Assembly (NCBI GenBank): GCA_937927565.1
Contig: CALBDV010000142.1
Coordinates: forward strand, 1-8,945
Direction of reading: 5' to 3'
DNA: 8,945 bases
Origin: an uncultured Holophagales bacterium
Lineage (GTDB): Bacteria > Acidobacteriota > Thermoanaerobaculia > UBA5066
The position numbers were made by a program, and so were the translations under genes. Below are positions 1-6,507 of this stretch, piece by piece. A model generated the notes under the pieces. It was not told the origin of the DNA. It saw only the letters and a list, made by a program, of their open reading frames with translations, and did no database searches. Each line of letters begins with the position of its first letter. The stretch's first letter is position 1.

Positions 1-527
1 AGCTGCTTGTAGTGGCGGGCGTAGTAGCGGCCGAGCTGCTCGCAGTAGAGCTTGTTGCAGCCGTACATCGTCGTCGGGTTCGTGAAGTCGTCCTCCTTCA
101 CTCTCCCGGCCTTTGCCTTCACGTCGAGGCCGGGCATGCCGTAGGCCGCGATCGAGGAGGGATACATGAAGACGACCGGCCGCCCGTGCGACTCGCCCTG
201 CTGCTGGGCGAACTCGAGCATCGCCATCGTCCCCTCGACGTTCACCTGGTGCGCCGTGACCGGGGTGAACTCGCTCCGCGTGGAGAGGAGCGCCGCGAGG
301 TGGAAGATCTGGTCGACCTCGAACTCGGAGAGGATCCGTTCGAGGAGCTGGTGATCGAGAATCGACCCCGTGAACTGCCTCGTCACGCGGGGCGCGATCG
401 AGGGATCGAGGGGCTTGAGGTCGAGCGTGACGACGGGCCGGGTCCCGTCCTCGGAGAGCCGCTCGATGAGCGTGTGGCCGATCTCTCCGCTGGCTCCGGT
501 GAGGAAGACGACGGGTGTGCGCAGCAC
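1..527 (-). CDS. NAD-dependent epimerase/dehydratase (extended SDR, threonine dehydrogenase-like), 3' end outside window
   Basis: The visible 175 residues form the NAD-binding half of an extended short-chain dehydrogenase. The nucleotide-binding glycine motif TGASGEIG sits at residues 10-17, the acidic residue ending beta-2 is D36, the HLAALLS strand is at 76-82, the catalytic Ser is in YPSS (122-125), and the Tyr/Lys pair is YGCNK (155-159). The HLAALLS strand, the PSSIAAYG stretch and the YGCNKLYCEQLGRYY helix resemble SDR-type L-threonine 3-dehydrogenases and related UDP-sugar 4-epimerases; the substrate is decided by the missing C-terminal half. It is a cytoplasmic oxidoreductase or epimerase using NAD. 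The GTG start at 527 is favoured because AAGGAGG lies 5 nt upstream, and no in-frame stop occurs down to position 1. The gene is divergent from the sensor kinase. Family assignment is secure; the exact reaction is not. Confidence 0.9.
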   Translation of the reverse strand, partial: MLRTPVVFLTGASGEIGHTLIERLSEDGTRPVVTLDLKPLDPSIAPRVTRQFTGSILDHQLLERILSEFEVDQIFHLAALLSTRSEFTPVTAHQVNVEGTMAMLEFAQQQGESHGRPVVFMYPSSIAAYGMPGLDVKAKAGRVKEDDFTNPTTMYGCNKLYCEQLGRYYARHYKQ

Positions 528-532
528 GAATG

Positions 533-539
533 CCTCCTT
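533..539 (-). promoter_or_regulatory. Strong Shine-Dalgarno site of the epimerase gene
   Basis: On the minus strand the sequence reads AAGGAGG, a full match to the anti-Shine-Dalgarno core, followed by CATTC and then the GTG start. It decides the start codon of the epimerase/dehydratase. It partly overlaps the perfect palindrome CCTTGCAAGG at 536-545. Confidence 0.8.
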
Positions 540-569
540 GCAAGGGCGGGCCGGGCGGCCCGCGGGCAA
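538..569. repeat. GC-rich hairpin in the epimerase/kinase divergent spacer
   Basis: GCGGGCC at 546-552 and GGCCCGC at 557-563 form a perfect 7-bp stem around the 4-nt loop GGGC. The outer arms TTGC (538-541) and GCAA (566-569) could extend it across an internal bulge. In the epimerase transcript the structure would lie just 5' of, and touch, the ribosome binding site. It could be a leader hairpin or an operator between divergent genes. No clear -35/-10 promoter elements are visible in the spacer. Confidence 0.4.
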
Positions 570-642
570 CCGCCAACGCTAGCACGGCGAGATGCGATCC
601 GTCTCTTCCGGGAAGGCGGGTAGCATTCGGGGGAAGGCCCGT

Positions 643-3600
643 GTGAAGGGATCGTCCCGTCCCTCGCGGATGCGGGGCGCCCGCGGGGGCGTCTTCGCGC
701 TCGCCGCCGCCCTCCTGGGCGCGGGGCTGGCGGAGGCGTCCCGTCCCGCGCTCCGGATCTACGGCGTCTCGGACGGCCTGAAGTACTCCCAGGTCTTCTG
801 TGTCGCCGAGGACCGCGACGGGATGATCTGGGCGGGGACCTCCTACGGCGTCTCGCGTTACGACGGCCGGAAGTTCGAGAGCCTCACGTCCCGTGACGGC
901 CTTCCTCACGACTCGGTGAGCGCCCTGGCGGTGACCGGGGACGGATCGGTCTGGGCGGCGACGCAGGAAGGGCTGGCGCGAATCGCTCCCGTCGCAGGAT
1001 CGCTGGGGGAGCCCCGCGTCGTTCCGCTGCCCCCTTCGATCCGGGAGAGCGGGCTGCGACCGACGCTCCTGGCGGCGTCCGCCGGCGAGCTCTGGATGGC
1101 CGAAGGAGGGCGCGTCTTCCGCCTGCGCGAGGGGCGCGTCGAAGCGGTGACGCTTCCACAGGGCTTCGGCACGAAGGTCCTCGCCCTGGGGCCGGCGGAG
1201 GACGGTTCGTGCTGGGCCGGCTCTGCCGAAGGGATTGCGCGGCTCTCGCCCGGGAACGCCGTCGCTCTCGTGCCGATCCCGCCGGAGCTCGGGCCGCCGT
1301 TGGCGATCGCCCGGGACGGGCCGGACCTCGTCGTCCTTCTCGGGCGCGGCCTCGTGCGCCTCGCGGGCGGAAAGCTTCCGCCGATTCTCGAGGCCGGGAT
1401 CCCCTCGGCGGCTGAGCCGAACGGCCTGGCGAGGCTCGCCGACGGCTGGGCGATCCCGACCGAGGCCAGCGGACTCCTGCTGGTCAGGGACGGGAGGGCG
1501 CCGGAGTGGATCGGCCTGAACGAGGGGCTCCCCGCGGCAACGGTCTCGGGCGCCACCATCGACCGGAACGGAATCCTCTGGCTCGCCACCGAGGCCGGTC
1601 TCGTGAAGATCTTCGACCTCGACCTCCGATCCATTCCTTCCCGGCTCCCGGACCTCGGAGGCATGGTCTACACCGTTGCGCCGGCGTCCGGCGGACGCTT
1701 CCTCGTCGGGCACACCGAGGGCCTCTCTGTGGTGCAGGAGGGCGTCGTCCGGCGCATGCCTCTCGATGACGCCGAGGCGGCGGTCTGGGCGCTTCTTCCT
1801 CTGGGGGGCGACGAGGTCCTCGCGGGAACGCCTCGGGGACTCGTTCACGTGTCGGCTGCCGGGACGCGCCGGTTTCCCGAGCTGCCGCTCGCCGGGCGCG
1901 GACGCGTCTTCGACGTCGCGCGCGCGAGAGACGGCTCGATCTGGGTGACGACCCTCGACGGCGTCGTCCGCTTCCGGTGGGACGAGAGGTCCCGAACTCC
2001 GCGAGACGCCGTCGCCACGACCGAGCTCGACGGAGAGGCGGTCGGCGAGACGCGCGGGATCGCGATGGATCCGGACGGCACCATCTGGATAGGGACCGAC
2101 GGGAAGGGCCTCCTTCGATTCGACGGCGCCCGGTTCCACAGGCTGGGCGTGGGGGACGGCCTTCCTTCCGGATTCTGCCGCGTCGTCCTCGCCTCTCGCG
2201 GTGGCGTCCTCGTCGGCACCGACCGCGGGCTCTACCGGCTCGAGAAGGGGCGCGCCCGACCGGTGGAGAGCGTGAACAGGTTCCTGGACGACCCCTGGAT
2301 CGCATCGGTGGTCGAAGCGGGAGGCGCCCTCTGGGTCGCGACGTCGTACGCGCTGTACCGGGTTCAGGACGACGTCATCGTGGAGCGGCTCGACGCGGGG
2401 AGCGGCCTCGTCGGCGCGAGCACGACGGCCGAGGGGTGCCTCGTGGCGCTGCCGGACGGCCGCCTCGCGGTCGGCATGGAGGGCGGGCTGTCTCTCGTCG
2501 ACGTCGCGAGGCCACGCCGACAGCCGCCGCCTCCGGCCATCGCGATCGCGGGCGTCGTCGACGCGCGAGGCCGTCCGGTCGGCGGCCGTCCCGTGCCCTA
2601 CGGAGCAGCGTCGATCACCGTGGCCCTCAGGTCGCCGACGTTCTTCTCCGAGGAGCGGACCCTCTTTTCGGAACGGTTGCTGCCGCTCGAGCCCGACTTC
2701 TCACCGCCCCACTCCGAGGCTCGGATCCGCTACGCCGGTCTCGCTCCGGGGAGCTACACCCTGGAGGCGCAGGCCATCGCCGCATCGGGGATCCGAAGCC
2801 CGCGCCCCGTCCGCTTCCACTTCGTCGTCGATCCCCCGTGGTGGGGGACCGCCTGGGCGAAGGCGGGAACGTCGCTCCTCTTCCTCGCGGGGGTCGTCGT
2901 CGTCGTGCGCCTGCGAACGAGGAGCCTCCGCCGGCGAGCCGCGGAGCTGGAGGCCCGGGTAGAGGAGCGGACGAGAGAGCTGACGGAAACGAACGCGCGA
3001 CTCGAGGAGGCGCAGGCCCGGATCGCGCAGCTCCTCGAGAGGCGCCCCGAGGCCCAGCTCGATCTGGGCTCCTGGGCATTCGCGGTGGCTGCCGAGCTGG
3101 CGCAGGCGCTCGGCGTCGCGACGGTCGGCGTCTTCGCGTTCGAGGAGAGCGGAAGCACGACGCGCCTCGCCGGCAAAGGCGTTCCGGACCCGACGCGCGC
3201 CGACGCCGAGGCGGCCGCGCCGGGCGCGTTCCTTTCGTCCGGAGATGCGGCCCTCTTCCCCGCGCGCGGTGCGATCGGGGACCTGCTCGGCGCCGTCGCC
3301 GTTCCCGCGGGGGCCACCTGGGACGAATCCCGCCGGAGACTCCTCGCCGGTTTCGCGCACCAGCTCGGCGGCGCCCTCGAGATCCGGAACGTGCGGCGGC
3401 GGCTGGCCGAGGCCGAATCGGCGCGCGAGACGGCGCGGGCGGCGATGAAGAGCCGCGGTGTCGTCCCCGCGGGCGTCTGTCCCCGCTGCAGGCGGGTCTT
3501 CTCGGAAGTGGCGCGTTGCCCCGACGACGGGACGCCGCTCGACTCCTCGCGGCTTCTGCCTGCCGTCGTTCGGGACCGCTACCGACTCCTTTCGGTCCTC

Positions 3601-4437
3601 GGCGAGGGAGGGATGGGTACCGTGTTCCTCGCGGAGGACCTCCGCCTCCCGCGCGAGGTGGCCATCAAGATCGTCCGGCTGGACCTGAACGCGGATCCGG
3701 GAATCCGCCTCCGGTTCGTCCGCGAGGCGAACACGCTCGCACGGCTCTCGCATCCCGGCGTCACGGCGTTGTTCGATGCCGGCGAGCTCGACGACGGCTC
3801 GCTCTTCCTCGTCATGGAGCGCCTGCGCGGCCGGGACCTCGGAAGCCTCCTGGCCGTCGAGGGAAGAGGCACGCCCGCGCAGGTGGGCGAGGTCGCCCGT
3901 CAGGCCGGGGCGGCGCTGGCTGCGGCTCATCGGGCCGGAGTCGTGCACCGAGACGTGAAGCCCGAGAACCTGGTCCTGACGCGTGAAGGTGACCGGCTCC
4001 GCGTAAAGGTGGTCGACTTCGGCCTCGCTCAGGCCCCGGAAGCCGGACGGGCGCTGACGAGGACCGGCATGGTCGTCGGAACGCCCGCCTTCATGGCGCC
4101 GGAGCAGGTGATGGACGAGGAACTCTCCGCGTCGACCGACATCTACGCCCTCGGAGCCGTCGTCTGGGAGGCGCTCACCGGCCTGCGGCTCGTGAAGTCC
4201 GAAGCCGTCGGCGCGATCTTCAACGAGATCCTGACTGCCGAGCCGTCCCCGCCCTCCCTCTTCCGTCCCGGGCTCCCGTCCGAGGTCGACCAGCTCGTCC
4301 TTTCAGCCCTCGCAAAGGCCCCGGGGGAGCGGCCGTCGGACGCGGAGGTGTGGGGGAGCCGTCTCGGTTCCGCCCTCGCGGCGGTGCCGGCGGACGAGCC
4401 CGGCTGGGGGGATGCGTCGCCGGGGCCTGGCGCCTGA
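643..4437 (+). CDS. Transmembrane Ser/Thr protein kinase with periplasmic double beta-propeller sensor
   Basis: Inferred membrane signalling kinase: outer sensor, inner phosphotransfer to Ser/Thr. Numbering from GTG 643 (1264 aa): signal peptide about 10-33; some 14 propeller repeats of the Reg_prop type (DGxIWxGT...GLxRxD) at about 40-620, enough for two seven-bladed propellers; Y_Y_Y-like beta domain about 632-731; TM helix about 741-757; coiled coil about 758-802; weak GAF-like region about 806-933; three-Cys ribbon C946, C949, C959; protein kinase about 979-1246. Kinase residues look complete: GEGGMG 987-992, Lys 1009, Glu 1028, HRD Asp 1104, DFG Asp 1125, APE 1152-1154, so it should be active. 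The reading frame is open from ATG 592, but that ATG has no ribosome site; GTG 643 has GGGGAAGG 5 nt upstream and ATG 670 begins directly at the signal peptide. The exporter gene follows after 33 bp. The domain identities are confident; the ligand and substrates are unknown. Confidence 0.92.
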   Translation: MKGSSRPSRMRGARGGVFALAAALLGAGLAEASRPALRIYGVSDGLKYSQVFCVAEDRDGMIWAGTSYGVSRYDGRKFESLTSRDGLPHDSVSALAVTGDGSVWAATQEGLARIAPVAGSLGEPRVVPLPPSIRESGLRPTLLAASAGELWMAEGGRVFRLREGRVEAVTLPQGFGTKVLALGPAEDGSCWAGSAEGIARLSPGNAVALVPIPPELGPPLAIARDGPDLVVLLGRGLVRLAGGKLPPILEAGIPSAAEPNGLARLADGWAIPTEASGLLLVRDGRAPEWIGLNEGLPAATVSGATIDRNGILWLATEAGLVKIFDLDLRSIPSRLPDLGGMVYTVAPASGGRFLVGHTEGLSVVQEGVVRRMPLDDAEAAVWALLPLGGDEVLAGTPRGLVHVSAAGTRRFPELPLAGRGRVFDVARARDGSIWVTTLDGVVRFRWDERSRTPRDAVATTELDGEAVGETRGIAMDPDGTIWIGTDGKGLLRFDGARFHRLGVGDGLPSGFCRVVLASRGGVLVGTDRGLYRLEKGRARPVESVNRFLDDPWIASVVEAGGALWVATSYALYRVQDDVIVERLDAGSGLVGASTTAEGCLVALPDGRLAVGMEGGLSLVDVARPRRQPPPPAIAIAGVVDARGRPVGGRPVPYGAASITVALRSPTFFSEERTLFSERLLPLEPDFSPPHSEARIRYAGLAPGSYTLEAQAIAASGIRSPRPVRFHFVVDPPWWGTAWAKAGTSLLFLAGVVVVVRLRTRSLRRRAAELEARVEERTRELTETNARLEEAQARIAQLLERRPEAQLDLGSWAFAVAAELAQALGVATVGVFAFEESGSTTRLAGKGVPDPTRADAEAAAPGAFLSSGDAALFPARGAIGDLLGAVAVPAGATWDESRRRLLAGFAHQLGGALEIRNVRRRLAEAESARETARAAMKSRGVVPAGVCPRCRRVFSEVARCPDDGTPLDSSRLLPAVVRDRYRLLSVLGEGGMGTVFLAEDLRLPREVAIKIVRLDLNADPGIRLRFVREANTLARLSHPGVTALFDAGELDDGSLFLVMERLRGRDLGSLLAVEGRGTPAQVGEVARQAGAALAAAHRAGVVHRDVKPENLVLTREGDRLRVKVVDFGLAQAPEAGRALTRTGMVVGTPAFMAPEQVMDEELSASTDIYALGAVVWEALTGLRLVKSEAVGAIFNEILTAEPSPPSLFRPGLPSEVDQLVLSALAKAPGERPSDAEVWGSRLGSALAAVPADEPGWGDASPGPGA
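3478..3540 (+). other. Three-cysteine ribbon motif just before the kinase domain
   Basis: Within the kinase gene, this stretch encodes CPRC, nine residues, then CPDDGTPL. It matches the small zinc-ribbon-like module that often precedes kinase domains in Acidobacteriota and Myxococcota, where the pattern is CPxC...CPxDG. Only three Cys are present, with Asp in the place of a possible fourth ligand, so metal binding is uncertain. Confidence 0.55.
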
Positions 4438-4447
4438 GCCGGCCGGA

Positions 4448-4457
4448 CGCACGTGCG
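4448..4457. repeat. Perfect 10-bp palindrome CGCACGTGCG between kinase and exporter genes
   Basis: The palindrome lies in the 33-bp gap between the kinase stop and the GTG start of the exporter, ending 13 nt before that start. It may be a regulator site giving the exporter its own control, or chance in G+C-rich DNA. I see no ribosome binding site of normal strength in the gap. Confidence 0.3.
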
Positions 4458-4470
4458 AAACTGACGTTCC

Positions 4471-5691
4471 GTGCCCCGACTGCCTCGGGCTTTCTCGCCC
4501 CTTCGTCACCGCGACTTCCGGCTCCTCTGGGCGGGATCGCTCGTCTCGAGCGTGGGAACGTGGATGCAGCGGGTCGCGCAGGGATGGCTCGTCCTGACGC
4601 TCACTGGCTCCCCGTTCTGGCTCGGCATGGACGCATTTCTCGGCGACGCGCCATTTCTCGTCTTCTCCCTCTTCGGCGGCGTCCTCGCGGACCGCGCCGA
4701 GCGGCGGCGGATCCTCCTCGTCTCCCAGGTCGTCCAGATGAGCTGCGCTCTCGGCCTGATGGTCCTCATCCTCGCCGGCGAGGTCACGCTCGGGTCGATC
4801 CTGGCGCTCTCCTTCCTCTCGGGGCTCGCGCAGGCCTTCGGGGCGCCCGCCTTCCAGGCGCTCTTCCCGACCCTGGTTCCGCCCGAGGAGATCCCGAAGG
4901 CGATCGCGCTGAACTCGATCCAGTTCAACCTGGCGCGCGTGATCGGGCCTGGAATCGCCGGCCTGGCGTTCCATAAGCTCGGCGCGGCCGGCTGCATGGG
5001 ACTGAACGGGCTCTCCTTCGTGGCGGTCGTCGCCGCGCTCCTCGCGATCCCGCGCAGCCCCGCGGCGGGAGGGGGAGAGGCGAGCATCCTGGAAGGGCTG
5101 AAGGAGGGCGTCGGAGTCGTCTGGGGGCGAAGGGACCTGAGGGGCCTGGTCGCCCTCGCATTCCTGGGGAGCGCCTGTTCGATTCCCCTCGTGACGTTCC
5201 TGCCCGTCTTCGCGAGGGAGGTCTTCCACGCCGGCGCCGGTCGCTACAGCGCGTTTCTTTCCGCCTTCGGCTGCGGCGCGGTTCTCGGGGGCCTCGTCGT
5301 CGCGACGACGGCCTCGCGGATGCGCCGACGCGGCTTCATCGGTGCGATCGGGCTCTTCGCCTACGGCCTCCTCACCGCCGGGTTCGGTCTCTCCCGGTCG
5401 ACGCCCCTCTCGTTCGCCTTCCTCGTCGTCGCGGGAGCCTGCCTGATGGTCGTCTTCTCGAGCTTCATGACTCTCGTCCAGACGAGCGTCGGCGATTCGA
5501 TGCGGGGCCGCGTCATCAGCATCTACGGGCTGGCGTTCCGGGGAGGGATGCCGCTCGGGAACGTGGCTGCCGGGGCGGCCGCTTCCGTGGCGGGAGCTCC
5601 GGCCGTCCTGGTGGCGTGCGGAGTGGCGCTCCTCGTGGCCGGGGGAACCGTTGCAGCGAGCCGCCGGAAGGACGGCGTCGCCTCGATGTGA
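4471..5691 (+). CDS. MFS transporter, MFS_3/EntS-like exporter group
   Basis: A 406-residue, highly hydrophobic inner-membrane protein of the usual 12-helix major facilitator length. The N-terminus (LRHRDFRLLWAG, then SVGTWMQRVAQGWLV) is typical of the MFS_3 group that includes the enterobactin exporter EntS and many predicted efflux carriers. The MFS loop 2-3 motif A is clear as GGVLADRAERRR at residues 69-80. An MRRRGF stretch near 284-289, between the first helices of the second half, is the counterpart. It most likely exports a small molecule using the proton gradient; the substrate cannot be read. An in-frame TGA at 4462-4464 makes GTG 4471 the first possible start, and the next Met would remove helix 1, so the start is well bounded although no good ribosome site is seen. 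The 33-bp gap from the kinase gene suggests co-transcription and possible translational coupling. Confidence 0.9.
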   Translation: MPRLPRAFSPLRHRDFRLLWAGSLVSSVGTWMQRVAQGWLVLTLTGSPFWLGMDAFLGDAPFLVFSLFGGVLADRAERRRILLVSQVVQMSCALGLMVLILAGEVTLGSILALSFLSGLAQAFGAPAFQALFPTLVPPEEIPKAIALNSIQFNLARVIGPGIAGLAFHKLGAAGCMGLNGLSFVAVVAALLAIPRSPAAGGGEASILEGLKEGVGVVWGRRDLRGLVALAFLGSACSIPLVTFLPVFAREVFHAGAGRYSAFLSAFGCGAVLGGLVVATTASRMRRRGFIGAIGLFAYGLLTAGFGLSRSTPLSFAFLVVAGACLMVVFSSFMTLVQTSVGDSMRGRVISIYGLAFRGGMPLGNVAAGAAASVAGAPAVLVACGVALLVAGGTVAASRRKDGVASM

Positions 5692-5700
5692 CCGGTCGAA

Positions 5701-5721
5701 GGCGCGGCGTTCCGCCCCGCC
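5701..5721. terminator. Hairpin between convergent genes, possible two-way terminator
   Basis: GGCG-C-GGCG (5701-5709) pairs with CGCC-C-CGCC (5713-5721) around a TTC loop, giving eight G-C pairs with one C-C mismatch. ACCGG at 5691-5695 and CCGGT at 5720-5724 offer an alternative, overlapping outer pairing. It fills the 33-bp space between the exporter stop and the stop of the gene on the other strand. There is no U tract, so it is not a classic intrinsic terminator. Confidence 0.45.
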
Positions 5722-5724
5722 GGT

Positions 5725-6456
5725 TCAGGGCCAGGAGCTGTAGTCGGTCGTCGTCATCTCCAGCGTCACGCGCCGTCCCTGGAACTGCATGTTCAGGTAG
5801 ATACGTCCGGGAGCCCGCAGGCCCGGCGGTGCGCCGGGCGCGGGGAGCTTCTCGAACTCGGCCCGGAGAAACGCGATGTCCCGGATCTCGGGCGAGACGG
5901 TCGTCTTGACTTCGATCTCGTCCACGAGGCGGCTCTTCTCGTCGAGGTAGAGGGTCGCCTCGTCCTGCGGGCGGGCCAGGCCGCGGCCCTTCATCCGGAC
6001 GAGGCCCTTTCGGGCGGGGTCCGGCGGGAGAAGCTCGGCCCCCTCCTGCCAGCGCCGGACGACGTCGGGGGAGAGGCGGGCGTAGAGCTGCATGACCTCC
6101 ATCGCCGCCTCGGCGAGTCGCTCCTCTTCCACCTGCGTCAGCGGGCGTTGCTGGTCTGCGCGCGGGTCGTTGCGCGGATACGGCGTCGGTTCCGGGCGCC
6201 GGTCGTACTTGACCGTCTTCTTCGTGACGAGCCCGCCGTCGGGGCCGAGGTGAACGTCCTCGAGCTTCGTCAGGCGGGAGACGCCGTCGACCTTCATCTC
6301 GGTCCTGAGGCGCCACTGGTAACGCGCGAGGCCCTTGCGCCCGGACTCGAGGCCGGACGCGAGGTCGGGGCGTGCCGTCGGAGGCGGTTCGACGCCGGGC
6401 GCGACGGCGAGGGCCAGGACGAAGAGAGGCGCGAGAGACGGAAAGGTCGCGAGCAC
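5725..6456 (-). CDS. Exported protein of unknown function
   Basis: I do not recognise this 243-residue protein. The N-terminus MLATFPSLAPLFVLALAVAP looks like a signal peptide with cleavage near residue 19-22, and no Cys follows, so it is not an obvious lipoprotein; a periplasmic or secreted location is inferred. The mature part is charged. It has alternating, strand-like stretches at both ends (for example LVTKKTVKYD and GRRVTLEMTTTDYSSWP) and a helical, Glu/Arg-rich centre starting near PLTQVEEERLAEAAMEVMQLY. It has no TM helix after the signal and no visible catalytic motif; a beta-rich periplasmic fold of the LolA kind is only a guess. The GTG at 6456 is chosen because it opens the signal peptide and GGAAG lies 9 nt upstream; the frame is open much farther upstream, but only as antisense of the PLP enzyme. 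It converges with the exporter and diverges from the PLP enzyme. Confidence 0.75.
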   Translation of the reverse strand: MLATFPSLAPLFVLALAVAPGVEPPPTARPDLASGLESGRKGLARYQWRLRTEMKVDGVSRLTKLEDVHLGPDGGLVTKKTVKYDRRPEPTPYPRNDPRADQQRPLTQVEEERLAEAAMEVMQLYARLSPDVVRRWQEGAELLPPDPARKGLVRMKGRGLARPQDEATLYLDEKSRLVDEIEVKTTVSPEIRDIAFLRAEFEKLPAPGAPPGLRAPGRIYLNMQFQGRRVTLEMTTTDYSSWP

Positions 6457-6485
6457 GCGGGGATTCTTCCACAGGGACCCCCGCG
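6456..6485. repeat. 7-bp inverted repeat in the divergent spacer
   Basis: CGCGGGG at 6456-6462 and CCCCGCG at 6479-6485 are exact inverted copies with a 16-nt spacer. They lie in the 51-bp region between the exported protein start (one arm touches its GTG) and the PLP enzyme start. It could be an operator for one or both genes or a leader hairpin masking the GTG start. Promoter boxes are not recognisable. Confidence 0.35.
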
Positions 6486-6507
6486 GACTCCTGTAGGCTT
6501 TCCGGCC

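Noticed and set aside
12..623. 203-codon plus-strand frame opposite the epimerase gene
   Set aside because: The minus strand encodes an unmistakable SDR protein with a perfect ribosome site, so this frame is its shadow.
2701..3948. 415-codon open frame antisense to the kinase gene
   Set aside because: Low-complexity Arg/Glu/Gly-rich translation, no ribosome site or motif, fully opposite real coding sequence.
1977..3986. Long open frame of about 670 codons inside the kinase gene, same strand
   Set aside because: It is Arg/Gly/Pro-rich with no recognisable domain and lies wholly within a frame that encodes clear propeller and kinase motifs; typical out-of-frame shadow in G+C-rich DNA.
4448..4457. 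CACGTG core as an E-box
   Set aside because: That site type belongs to eukaryotic bHLH factors; only a bacterial palindrome reading is reasonable here.
4303..5229. 308-codon open frame antisense to the kinase end and the exporter
   Set aside because: Highly charged Glu/Arg/Asp composition, as expected from the reverse of a hydrophobic membrane protein gene; no homology recognised.
6148..6507. Upstream extension of the PLP enzyme frame by 120 codons
   Set aside because: It lies antisense to the exported protein and precedes the conserved N-terminus ETVAVHAG that starts at ATG 6508.
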